From Vibrio aerogenes (GTDB lineage: Bacteria > Pseudomonadota > Gammaproteobacteria > Enterobacterales > Vibrionaceae), in the NCBI RefSeq assembly GCF_024346755.1, contig NZ_AP024862.1:868001-932000 (forward strand): a stretch of 64,000 nucleotides of DNA. Direction: 5' to 3'. The position numbers and the translations under genes were made by a program. The notes below the pieces were generated by a model that was not told the origin of the DNA, ran no database searches, and worked only from the letters and a program-made list of their open reading frames with translations. Positions 56,865 to 64,000 of the stretch are shown here, one piece after another (position 1 is the stretch's first letter; the number at the start of each line of letters is the position of its first letter).

Positions 56865-57178
56865 CCAATCCCGCCAGATCTCTGACAATCAAACTGGAGA
56901 TCAAAGCAACATCTCTGGGTTCATCTTCTTCATCCCATGTGAATGCTGCGATTTCTAAAGTTACAGCTGTATCTTCAAGGAATCCATACGCTGTTGTTTA
57001 GTGATCTTTTCCAAATCTTGCTAACTTATTGTCATTCTGAAAAACGGTTACATCGTGTGATACATCAGGTTAAATTAACTTTCACTTCACCTAATGAGTA
57101 TTTAGTCGTTTCTTTCTTCAAAGGAGTTGGTTTTACAGAATAATGATACTTGTGGCCTGCGCAACCAAGGCACGAAAA
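56865..57178 (-). pseudogene. Decayed paralogue of the 43.9-kb lipoprotein
   Basis: On the minus strand, positions about 57065-57178 encode GCAGHKYHYSVKPTPLKKET and then TKYSLGEVKVNLT, against GCAAGPGYKYYVEPTPL and VTRYRLGDVKVVLT in the lipoprotein at 43928. After an in-frame stop the sequence resumes at about 56998 with YGFLEDTAVTLEIAAFTWDE and EDEPRDVALISSLIVRDLAG, against YPYLEEPGVNLKMAAFLWNE and DEPRDVALISGVIVKDLAK. About 80 residues in the middle are missing and no start codon or intact signal peptide remains. It is a degraded duplicate. Confidence 0.82.
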
Positions 57179-57362
57179 GTGTGGTTTAGTGATTCTAAAT
57201 GCGCTTTGAGCAACACAGAGTGAGTGATTTTCAGGCACTACCCAAAGGGCTGAGACCATTTTTTACCCTGACCGCGTTAGCAAATGTTAAATATAGATTG
57301 CTATTATCTAAATGTGCCGCCTTGTCAGCCACATGAGCCCTGTACATTGAAGAGAATGGAAA

Positions 57363-57716
57363 TTAAGACCAGAAAAACGATTTGGGATCTTTTTCGATTT
57401 CACGGATAAGTGCAGTCAGGTCAACACTTCTTTCAAGATAAGGATAGGGAATCCAGATATTATTATCGGCTTCATCCGGGACAGAAAGCACCCAATGGCT
57501 TGAGGCATCTTCCCACTGAATTCTGGCAACGGGAACAGCATAATCACAGTGACTGGAATCCAGTTTATAATGAGAAAAAATAAACTTTACACCATTTGTT
57601 ACTGGTTCAAAGCCGGCTTTACCAATCCCGACCGGTAACCCTTTGTTGCGGTTTTCACACACAAGTGTTGCCCGGTGTTCAATTTGACGTTGCAATAAAT
57701 TAACGACGACCGTCAT
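57363..57716 (-). CDS. DUF3024-like protein
   Basis: This 117-residue soluble protein starts MTVVVNLLQRQIEHRATL. Features are CENRNKGLPVGIGKAGFEPV, ARIQWEDASSHWVLSVPDEA and a C-terminal DLTALIREIEKDPKSFFWS, which resembles the DUF3024 family frequent in Vibrio. It carries no signal or membrane helix. A DNA- or RNA-related role is unproven. It is monocistronic, divergent from the pstS gene with a 285-bp spacer. Confidence 0.68.
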   Translation of the reverse strand: MTVVVNLLQRQIEHRATLVCENRNKGLPVGIGKAGFEPVTNGVKFIFSHYKLDSSHCDYAVPVARIQWEDASSHWVLSVPDEADNNIWIPYPYLERSVDLTALIREIEKDPKSFFWS

Positions 57717-57937
57717 TCTTTCATCATCCTCTGATTACCCGTTGTATACCATGATGATTTCAGCAATTTACACCTGATTTGGTTACACATATCAAAGATC
57801 ACCAGATCCTGAACCACGCCAGAAAGAAAACCACAAAAAATGCATAATAGTCAATAAAATGAGTATAAACGATCTGATGAGTGAACTCGATAAGCAATCC
57901 TGATAATCTGTTTAAAAATACATACATGACACATCCT

Positions 57938-57955
57938 TCGTCACAAAAGTGTCAT
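57938..57955. promoter_or_regulatory. Pho box candidate upstream of pstS
   Basis: TCGTCAC-AAAA-GTGTCAT fits the two 7-mer plus A4 layout of a PhoB site (CTGTCAT-A4-CTGTCAT) at ten of fourteen arm positions. It lies about 47 bp upstream of the start. Confidence 0.5.
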
Positions 57956-58001
57956 CAAATGCCCATAATATGCTTTTTTCTATTTATCTATGGAGTGAAA
58001 T

Positions 58002-58838
58002 ATGCTGCGTTTGCTATTCAATCTCTTGCTCAGCACTTTAATGATCATCACAGCTGTAACATCTCAGGCTACCGCAAAAGAAATTACTGTTTCGGGTTCA
58101 ACGTCTGTCGCCCGAATCATGGATGTGCTTGCAGAGGATTATAACGCAACCCACCCTGACACTTATATCGCAGTTCAGGGCATCGGTTCAACGGCAGGCA
58201 TTACCCTGATTAAAAAGGGTGTTGCTGATGTGGCAATGTCTTCACGCTATATGACTGAGATTGAGCTGGACAGCCAGCTGGACGTTCAGCTACTGGCTTA
58301 TGACGGACTGGCCATTGTTGTCAATCTGGCGAATCCGGTCAAAAACCTGACCCGCGAACAGATTTACAAAATATATAAAGGCAAAATTACCAACTGGAAA
58401 GAAGTTGGTGGGAATGATCAAAAAATTGCTGTTGTTACCCGTGAGGCCGCTTCAGGTTCACGCTTCAGTTTTGAAAGTTTACTGGGCTTAACCCGGGTAG
58501 TGAATAACCGGCTGGTGTCTGATATCAGTCCGAACAACCTCGTCGTCAACAGTAACAGTATGGTAAAGTCACTGGTCACACACAATGCACAGGCAGTTGG
58601 TTTTATTTCCACCGGTTCGGTTGATCGTTCCGTTAAAGCCCTGACATTCGAGGGTATCAAAGCGACGCCCGACAATATTTCCAACGGAAAATACCAGTTA
58701 TCCAGGCCTTTTCTTATCCTGCACTACCCTGGCAAGGTCAGCAAGGAAACCAACCAGTTCACTGAGTATCTGAAGTCTGATCATGTCAGAAATCTGGTGC
58801 TGGAATACGGGTATATTCCATCCATCAAAAAGATGTAG
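58002..58838 (+). CDS. pstS: Phosphate-binding protein, PstS family
   Basis: This 278-residue periplasmic protein has a signal peptide cut after ATA (about residue 25). The phosphate-binding loops read VSGSTSVARIMDVLAEDY and TREAASGSRFSFESLLG, the latter with the TREAxSGTR-like motif of PstS. It is of the short PstS class common in vibrios. There are no pstCAB genes beside it, so it serves a transporter encoded elsewhere or acts as a phosphate sensor. A Pho-box-like site precedes it, and the gene ends at a perfect terminator. Confidence 0.88.
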   Translation: MLRLLFNLLLSTLMIITAVTSQATAKEITVSGSTSVARIMDVLAEDYNATHPDTYIAVQGIGSTAGITLIKKGVADVAMSSRYMTEIELDSQLDVQLLAYDGLAIVVNLANPVKNLTREQIYKIYKGKITNWKEVGGNDQKIAVVTREAASGSRFSFESLLGLTRVVNNRLVSDISPNNLVVNSNSMVKSLVTHNAQAVGFISTGSVDRSVKALTFEGIKATPDNISNGKYQLSRPFLILHYPGKVSKETNQFTEYLKSDHVRNLVLEYGYIPSIKKM

Positions 58839-58859
58839 TGTGTCCGTTTTGCTTTGTAA

Positions 58860-58886
58860 AAAAATCCGCCATTCCGGCGGATTTTT
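58860..58886. terminator. Bidirectional terminator between pstS and clcA
   Basis: AAAAATCCGCC (58860-58870) and GGCGGATTTTT (58876-58886) form a perfect 11-bp stem. Confidence 0.9.
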
Positions 58887-58887
58887 C

Positions 58888-60300
58888 TTAAGAAGTGACA
58901 GCATTTTCCTGCTGTGGCAGATCCTGCTGCCGCAATTTATCGTTTTTCAGGGTCCGGTGCAGCAACTGACTGTATATCGGCTGCCCACCCAGCAACTGAG
59001 CAAAAATAACCGCGCCAAGCGCCGTAATAATCAAAGGTAAAATCAGGTAGTAATTATTCGTCATCTCAATGACCAAAATAATCCCGGTAATCGGTGCCCG
59101 GACCGTCGCTGCAAACAAAGCTCCCATCCCTGCAATCGCAAAAGTACCCGGATCAATCGATAACTCAGGAAATAAGCTGGCAGCAATAAGGCCAAATGCG
59201 TATCCAAACAGCGTTCCCAACCCAAGCATTGGCGCAAAAATCCCGCCCGGTGCGCCCGAGCCAAAACAAAGCATCGTAGTCAGAATCCGGCCAAGAAACA
59301 GCAACAGTAAAATTTCAGCTGAGTAGCCACCTTTGGTAATAATCGGAATCAGAAAAATACCGCCACTGGTTAACTCAGGTGCATAAAGCAGTGCCATCCC
59401 AAAACATCCGCCCAGCATGGAGCCAACGATTAAATAACGTTTGCGGTCATTCTTGTGGATTTTGACAAAAATATCCTGGAAAAAAGTCACCAGACGATTG
59501 AAAAACACCCCAAAAATACCAAATAACACCCCAAGTAATAAGAATAACCACAATGTTTTAACTTCAGGGGCATCATACTGAGGCATTGAAATCACGGCAT
59601 CTTGTCCATTGATAAGCCTGAAGACGATATTAGAAGAGACAGAAGCGATAATCACAGCCTTAATCGAGATCAGAGAATAGCGAAACTGCGGGCGCATCTC
59701 TTCCACAACAAATAAAATTCCGGCCAGGGGAGCATTAAACGCGGCTGCCAGCCCACCTGCGGCACCCGATGCCAATAAGGTATGTCTTGTATCGTTGTTT
59801 TTAACTTTAAATATATCAGAAACCATCCGGCCAATTGCGCCGCCCATCTGTACAGTCGGACCTTCTCTGCCGAGTACCATTCCGGAACCAAGCGCTCCCA
59901 GACCACCGATAAACTTCACCGGCAAAACCCGCCACCACCGCACAGGACGCATGCCATCCATCGCACCTTCGATTTCAGGAATGCCTGACCCGGCTGCTTC
60001 CGGGGCAAACCGGTGCACCAGATAGTAGCCGACAAAAGCAAGAGCGGCACTGATCAAAAAAGCAGCCAGCCATAGAGGAAGAACATGGCTGATTTCACTA
60101 ATCAGCCATTTGGTCCGGGTTTCGGAAACAAAATGAACCCCCAGCTCGAAATAGGTGCCAACAAAACCGGCAAAAATACCAACAAGAACAGACAGACAAA
60201 GCACAGAAACCGGCGTTTTATCCTTAGAGAGAAATTGATTAATTGCATCTTTTGGAACTTTGGCAAGCATAGAAGGTTTAAAATTCTCTCTTTTGGTCAT
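58888..60300 (-). CDS. clcA: H+/Cl- exchange transporter ClcA
   Basis: The ATG at 60300 gives about 470 residues, the usual ClcA length; another ATG is 15 bases upstream. About 18 helical segments are present. Signature sequences are GSGIPEIEGAMDG (chloride site serine), LGREGPTVQMGG with the gating Glu, FVVEEMRPQF with the proton Glu, and GSGAPGGIFAPMLGLG. ClcA exchanges two chlorides for one proton and helps survival in acid. It is convergent with pstS and shares its terminator. The C-terminal tail is short, without CBS domains. Confidence 0.94.
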   Translation of the reverse strand: MTKRENFKPSMLAKVPKDAINQFLSKDKTPVSVLCLSVLVGIFAGFVGTYFELGVHFVSETRTKWLISEISHVLPLWLAAFLISAALAFVGYYLVHRFAPEAAGSGIPEIEGAMDGMRPVRWWRVLPVKFIGGLGALGSGMVLGREGPTVQMGGAIGRMVSDIFKVKNNDTRHTLLASGAAGGLAAAFNAPLAGILFVVEEMRPQFRYSLISIKAVIIASVSSNIVFRLINGQDAVISMPQYDAPEVKTLWLFLLLGVLFGIFGVFFNRLVTFFQDIFVKIHKNDRKRYLIVGSMLGGCFGMALLYAPELTSGGIFLIPIITKGGYSAEILLLLFLGRILTTMLCFGSGAPGGIFAPMLGLGTLFGYAFGLIAASLFPELSIDPGTFAIAGMGALFAATVRAPITGIILVIEMTNNYYLILPLIITALGAVIFAQLLGGQPIYSQLLHRTLKNDKLRQQDLPQQENAVTS

Positions 60301-60395
60301 AAAAACGGGCCTCACAGACAGGAAATACAGGAAAAAGTGACATCTCGACGAGCGTGATTATACGCATCCGTCAGACAAGCCAAAGATTCATTATT

Positions 60396-60418
60396 GAAAT
60401 GTTGTATTTCACATTTAA
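60396..60418. promoter_or_regulatory. Zur-like palindrome candidate
   Basis: GAAATGTTGTATTTCACATTTAA has AAATGT/ACATTT arms. It lies about 345 bp ahead of the CobW-type GTPase gene and 96 bp ahead of clcA. The resemblance to Zur boxes is partial. Confidence 0.3.
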
Positions 60419-60762
60419 TGGGTAATGGTATTAACAACTTACTCTTATACCGAAAACCCGTCACTTGTTTTATTCTGATTCTGTACCATAATTAACGTGT
60501 AAGGTAAAACATCTCATAACGGAGGAAAAAATCGCCTTACACACAATCAGGTTACAGTGTGATACTGAAGATCGTTCCCGCAATCAGTTGGTGTCAGAAG
60601 ACAATCCAAACGCAAGCTTACGAAATGAGTCGCGGGAAAAACTGGCGTGCTATGATAGCACGCCTTTTACATATCCGCGGACAGAAATTCATTGTGTCAC
60701 TGCATTTTCAGTTCTTTCCGGTATATACTGCTGGCAATTTTCAGACATTCGGAGCCAGCGTC

Positions 60763-61755
60763 ATGACTCAACGCATCCCTGCTAACATCATTACGGGATT
60801 TCTGGGCACAGGAAAAACAACTGCAATCCTTCATCTGCTCAACGACAAACCAGCTCATGAACGCTGGGCTGTTTTAGTCAATGAATTTGGTGAAATTGGT
60901 ATCGATGGCGCACTGCTTTCCGGACAGGATGCAATCGTCAGAGAGGTCCCGGGTGGCTGCATGTGTTGCACGGCAGGAGTTCCTATGTCAGTAGGCCTGA
61001 CAGCCTTATTACGTCAAAAGCCGGACCGGTTGCTGATAGAGCCCACCGGATTAGGCCATCCGGAAGAAGTCATTTCAGTGCTGCGCTCTGAACAGTATCA
61101 GCCTTACATTGATCTGAAAGCAACCATTGCATTAGTCGATCCACGCCGTTTCAGTGATCCCCGGTATACATCTCACCAAAATTTTAATGATCAACTTGAC
61201 TGTGCTGATATTGTCATCGGCAATAAAGATGATCTGTGTGAAACAGCAGACCGTGACAATTTCAATCACTGGATAGCGCAACAAACCCCGCAAAAAATTC
61301 ATGCTCAGCTGGTGAAAAACGGGCAAATTTCTCCGCAGCTGCTGGATCTCGACAGAACGTTACCTGACAAAGACAATCAGGATTTACATCATCACCATCA
61401 TCATAACCACCACCTCATGGAACCCGGATTCTCACTCGCTCCCACTCAAAAATTTATCCGGAAAGAAAATCAGGGAGAGGGTTATTTCAGCTGTGGCTGG
61501 CTATTCGGTGCAGAATTTGTTTTCTCTTTTGATGTGTTATTTTCTATGCTCAGTGAACTGACTGCGGAACGGGTCAAAGCTGTCATCAATACCGATAAAG
61601 GGTGCTACGCATTTAATGTTCATCAACAAATGATTTCTGTGAATGAAATGAGTCTGGAAGGATTTGAATCACGAATCGAAGTGATTGATTCACAACTGAT
61701 GCCATGGGATGAACTTGAACAAATTCTGTTAAAAATTGCACAAATCCCGGCCTGA
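60763..61755 (+). CDS. CobW/YjiA-type metal-chaperone GTPase
   Basis: The ATG at 60763 follows GGAG at eight bases and starts MTQRIPANIITGFLGTGKTT; the frame is open further upstream but unlike the family. The protein of about 331 residues has Walker A GFLGTGKTTA, the metal motif GGCMCC (CxCC, about residues 62-66), GTPase motif IEPTGLGHPEE and NKDD. A His-rich loop (DLHHHHHHNHH) of about nine histidines precedes the C-terminal CobW domain. It belongs to the COG0523 group, which delivers zinc or cobalt. Despite the cob genes 17 kb away, the CxCC and polyhistidine fit zinc handling (ZNG1 or YjiA-like). Confidence 0.88.
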   Translation: MTQRIPANIITGFLGTGKTTAILHLLNDKPAHERWAVLVNEFGEIGIDGALLSGQDAIVREVPGGCMCCTAGVPMSVGLTALLRQKPDRLLIEPTGLGHPEEVISVLRSEQYQPYIDLKATIALVDPRRFSDPRYTSHQNFNDQLDCADIVIGNKDDLCETADRDNFNHWIAQQTPQKIHAQLVKNGQISPQLLDLDRTLPDKDNQDLHHHHHHNHHLMEPGFSLAPTQKFIRKENQGEGYFSCGWLFGAEFVFSFDVLFSMLSELTAERVKAVINTDKGCYAFNVHQQMISVNEMSLEGFESRIEVIDSQLMPWDELEQILLKIAQIPA

Positions 61756-61823
61756 TATACCCAAACAACCTGAACATGTATCATTCAGTGCCAGCGCAAA
61801 GGTACAGTTCAGATCAGATGAGA

Positions 61824-61853
61824 TTCCGGAGAAGGCATAGCTTTTCTCCGGAA
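61824..61853. terminator. Terminator-like hairpin between the GTPase and rbgA
   Basis: TTCCGGAGAA (61824-61833) pairs with TTCTCCGGAA (61844-61853). It lies between convergent genes. Upstream, 61757-61788 resembles the hairpin repeat at 37687. Confidence 0.65.
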
Positions 61854-61873
61854 CACATACGAAAGCAACAGCC

Positions 61874-62818
61874 TCAGCGTTTATTCTTTAGGTAACGTTT
61901 TCTTCTTTCTTCTTTTCTTTGTGCTTTTTCCTCTGCTTTCCGCAGTGCTTCCCGCTCTGCATCAATCAGTTCCTGATCAATCATTTCAGGCCGTTCCAGC
62001 GTCATATGACCTATGGTTCCGGAGCGCAGTTCATGCAACAGAATTTCTGAAGCTTTATGCAGGTCAATCCGCCCACCGGCCCGCAATGCGCCTCGTTTTC
62101 TTCCTATCGCTTCAAGCCACTCAATATCACTTTGCGGTGTTTCCTCAATCAGATAACGGCTGGTTAATAATTCAGGATAAGCGGCGGCAAGATACTCGAC
62201 CGTATAAAATGCAACGTCTTCGTACTCCATCGCCGTATCTTTAATCGCACCGGTTGCTGCCAGACGAAAACCAGAGTGCGGGTTAGACACCTTTGGCCAC
62301 AGAATTCCCGGCGTATCGGACAAGACGATGCCATTTTGCAGATTAATCCGCTGCTGGCGTCGTGTCACCGCCGGCTGGTTTCCGGTCTGTGCGATTGTCC
62401 GGCCTGCCAGGGTATTAATAATTGTTGATTTACCGACATTGGGAATACCCATAATCATGGTGCGAATATTCTTGCCAACTTCTTCACGGTGAGGAGCCAG
62501 CTTACGGCATAATTCCATGATTTTGTGGACTTCCTGCGGGTGTTGGGTTGTAATCGCTAATGCTTTCACCCCCCTTTCCTTTTCAAAATGATTAATCCAC
62601 AACTCAGTGACTTCAGGATCAGCCAGATCGCGTTTGTTCAAAACCTTCACACAAGGTTTGTCTCCTCTCAGGTCTGCAATCATCGGATTCTCACTGCTGA
62701 AAGGAATGCGGGCGTCCAGCACTTCAATAATGACATCAATTTGCGGAATCACTTCTTCTATTTCTTTCCGCGCTTTATGCATATGGCCTGGAAACCATTG
62801 AATTGTATTGTTAACCAT
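61874..62818 (-). CDS. rbgA: Ribosome biogenesis GTPase RbgA (YlqF)
   Basis: This 314-residue circularly permuted GTPase starts INWFPGHM-like (here IQWFPGHMHKARKEIEE). The order of motifs is G4 LNKRDLAD (about residue 60), G1 GIPNVGKST (about 125), G3 SDTPGILWP (about 170). The tail is highly charged (EEKAQRKEERRKRYLKNKR). It helps assemble the large ribosomal subunit. It is monocistronic with a 305-bp gap to phaC upstream. YlqF-type GTPases of this kind are found across many bacteria; E. coli lacks one of this subfamily. Confidence 0.92.
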   Translation of the reverse strand: MVNNTIQWFPGHMHKARKEIEEVIPQIDVIIEVLDARIPFSSENPMIADLRGDKPCVKVLNKRDLADPEVTELWINHFEKERGVKALAITTQHPQEVHKIMELCRKLAPHREEVGKNIRTMIMGIPNVGKSTIINTLAGRTIAQTGNQPAVTRRQQRINLQNGIVLSDTPGILWPKVSNPHSGFRLAATGAIKDTAMEYEDVAFYTVEYLAAAYPELLTSRYLIEETPQSDIEWLEAIGRKRGALRAGGRIDLHKASEILLHELRSGTIGHMTLERPEMIDQELIDAEREALRKAEEKAQRKEERRKRYLKNKR

Positions 62819-63123
62819 TTGAATTATAACCCTGAATCGATCGTATTTTATCTCAGCTACCAGAAGTCATCAGACAGACTGATTACAAATACTATAGCGC
62901 CATGAAAGGCAAACAGAAAAATCAGGAGCGGGAGTTTATCATTATCCCTGTATAACCTGAAGTGGCTTGATTTATCAGCCGGACAGAAAGAGAGATCTCA
63001 GAAAGAAAATGTTGTTCAGATGATCCGTTTATTTTCCGGATTGATATAAAAATTCAGTCTCCGGGACATAAAAAAGCCGCCAGTTAAGGCGGCATCATCT
63101 TGTCAACATAAATGAAAAAGTCA
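62819..63123. other. Intergenic region with rbgA promoter and phaC terminator
   Basis: This 305-bp gap carries the rbgA promoter and the phaC terminator at 63070-63093. No other gene or repeat was seen. Confidence 0.6.
63070..63093 (-). terminator. Terminator of phaC
   Basis: On the minus strand GCCGCC-TTAACT-GGCGGC is followed by TTTTTT, 31 bases beyond the stop. Confidence 0.85.
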
Positions 63124-64000
63124 TTATGCTTCTGTTTTTTCTTCAGATTTAACCGGCAAAACCTGTTTTACATAGTCTCCCGGCGCATCCCCAATCACGG
63201 GATAGCCTTCGCCACCCACAGGGAATGGCTCTACCTGCTCGTCTTCACTAAAACCAATCAGCCATTCATTCCAGTGAGTCCACCATGAGCCATCATGACG
63301 TGTCGCATGTTCCAGCCAGTCCCCGGGTTCATCTTCCAGCTTATCACTGACCCAGTAGCCATATTTTTTCTTCGCCGGATGGTTAATAATACCGGCAATA
63401 TGACCAGATTCACCAAGAACAAAGACTTTTTCACCGCCCAGATTCATTGCACCGCGGTACGTCCCTTCCCATAATGCAATATGGTCTTCCCGGGCAGAAA
63501 TAAAGTAACTGGGCACTTTAATTTTGCTCAGATCAATCCAGACACCGCCAACCTTAACCCCTTTATCTTCGATCAGTTTATTTTCTAAATAAAGTTCACG
63601 AAGCAAGAAATTATGGCAGGCTGCAGACACATTGGTACTGTCGCTGTTCCAGTAAAGTAAGTCGAAATCGACCGGACTTGCCCCTTTCAGATAATTATCA
63701 ACATAATAATTCCAGTAGAGGCTGTTTTCCCTGAGCATACTGAATGTCACGCTGAGGGAGCGGCCATCCATATATCCTCTGGCTGAATTTTGCATCTCAA
63801 TCGCACTGATCACCGGATCATTGATGTAAACACCCACTTCACCCGGCATAGCAAAATCAAGTAACGTCGTGAAGAATGACGCTGATTTAATCCGCTTTTT
63901 CATGCGCTTCGCAGCAAAATAAGCCATGGTCGTTGCCAGTAAGGTGCCCCCGATACAATAGCCTACCGCATTAATTTGCTCTTGTTTCGTGATATCCCCA
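63124..64000 (-). CDS. phaC: Poly-3-hydroxyalkanoate synthase PhaC, C-terminal part
   Basis: The frame is open to the window edge, so the N-terminal half lies outside. At the edge the protein reads GDITKQEQINAVGYCIGGTLLATT: GYCIGG is the PHA synthase lipase-like box with the catalytic Cys. The triad is completed by Asp in FISAREDHIALWEG and His in LGESGHIAGIINHP. About 292 residues are present. The enzyme polymerises 3-hydroxyacyl-CoA into storage granules; the class I form fits the size and sequence. Partner phaA/phaB/phaP genes should lie upstream, outside the window. Confidence 0.93.
   Translation of the reverse strand, partial: GDITKQEQINAVGYCIGGTLLATTMAYFAAKRMKKRIKSASFFTTLLDFAMPGEVGVYINDPVISAIEMQNSARGYMDGRSLSVTFSMLRENSLYWNYYVDNYLKGASPVDFDLLYWNSDSTNVSAACHNFLLRELYLENKLIEDKGVKVGGVWIDLSKIKVPSYFISAREDHIALWEGTYRGAMNLGGEKVFVLGESGHIAGIINHPAKKKYGYWVSDKLEDEPGDWLEHATRHDGSWWTHWNEWLIGFSEDEQVEPFPVGGEGYPVIGDAPGDYVKQVLPVKSEEKTEA

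Noticed and set aside
60559..60762. N-terminal extension of the CobW-type GTPase
   Set aside because: The added residues are unlike the family, and GGAG precedes the ATG at 60763.

Overview
The window is a stretch of gammaproteobacterial chromosome, most likely from a Vibrio or close relative. Pointers are the near full-length luxM/luxN quorum-sensing pair, the FruR-fruBKA fructose PTS cluster, split efe iron-uptake genes, a class I PHA synthase, a DUF3024 gene, YagU, YccT and ClcA proteins, and several Vibrio-style dispersed palindromic repeats. No rRNA, tRNA, CRISPR array, replication origin or intact insertion sequence was seen. Coding density is normal; the longest gene-free stretches (3.8, 18.5-19.1, 28.9-29.4, 44.5-45.4 kb) are AT-rich.

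Layout. 0-8 kb: the end of a YbjD-type OLD-family nuclease, a large nested inverted repeat, a LysR gene divergent from formate channel focA across a striking palindrome, cytochrome b561 with YceI, an unknown protein, a LamB-type sugar porin and a Tat-exported intradiol-dioxygenase-like protein. 8-20 kb: the yejABEF peptide ABC transporter, a GntR/UTRA regulator, YjjG, a second LysR, a YccT-family protein, a soluble double-PAS chemoreceptor of the BdlA type and a kinase-fold protein. 20-25.6 kb: fruR divergent from fruBKA with three palindromic operators between them. 25.6-32.1 kb: a lipoprotein related to retropepsin-like proteases that has lost its catalytic motif, an aromatic/aspartate aminotransferase, an outer-membrane barrel and nrdDG with FNR and NrdR sites.

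32.5-40.2 kb is a sulfur locus: an RND pump and adaptor, two YeeE/YedE half-transporters and a two-cysteine ArsR regulator on the minus strand, divergent from a DUF2892 protein and a CoA-disulfide reductase-rhodanese fusion. It looks like a persulfide-sensing regulon that includes an efflux pump. 40.3-44.5 kb: an amidinotransferase-fold enzyme, cobT-cobS-cobC and a small lipoprotein. 45.4-51.5 kb: a secreted PL3 pectate lyase, yagU and a Fur-type efe operon in which EfeO is split into two proteins.

51.7-57.2 kb is the most accessory-looking part: luxN and luxM (autoinducer sensor and acyl-homoserine-lactone synthase, AT-rich), an IS66 transposase remnant, a single-chain MNT-HEPN nucleotidyltransferase and a decayed second copy of the 44-kb lipoprotein. 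57.3-64 kb returns to core genes: DUF3024, an orphan PstS with a Pho-box candidate, clcA, a CobW-type metal GTPase, rbgA and the 3' part of phaC. A LacI-type operator half-site occurs immediately upstream of both the LamB-type porin and the pectate lyase, 40 kb apart, suggesting a shared carbohydrate regulator.
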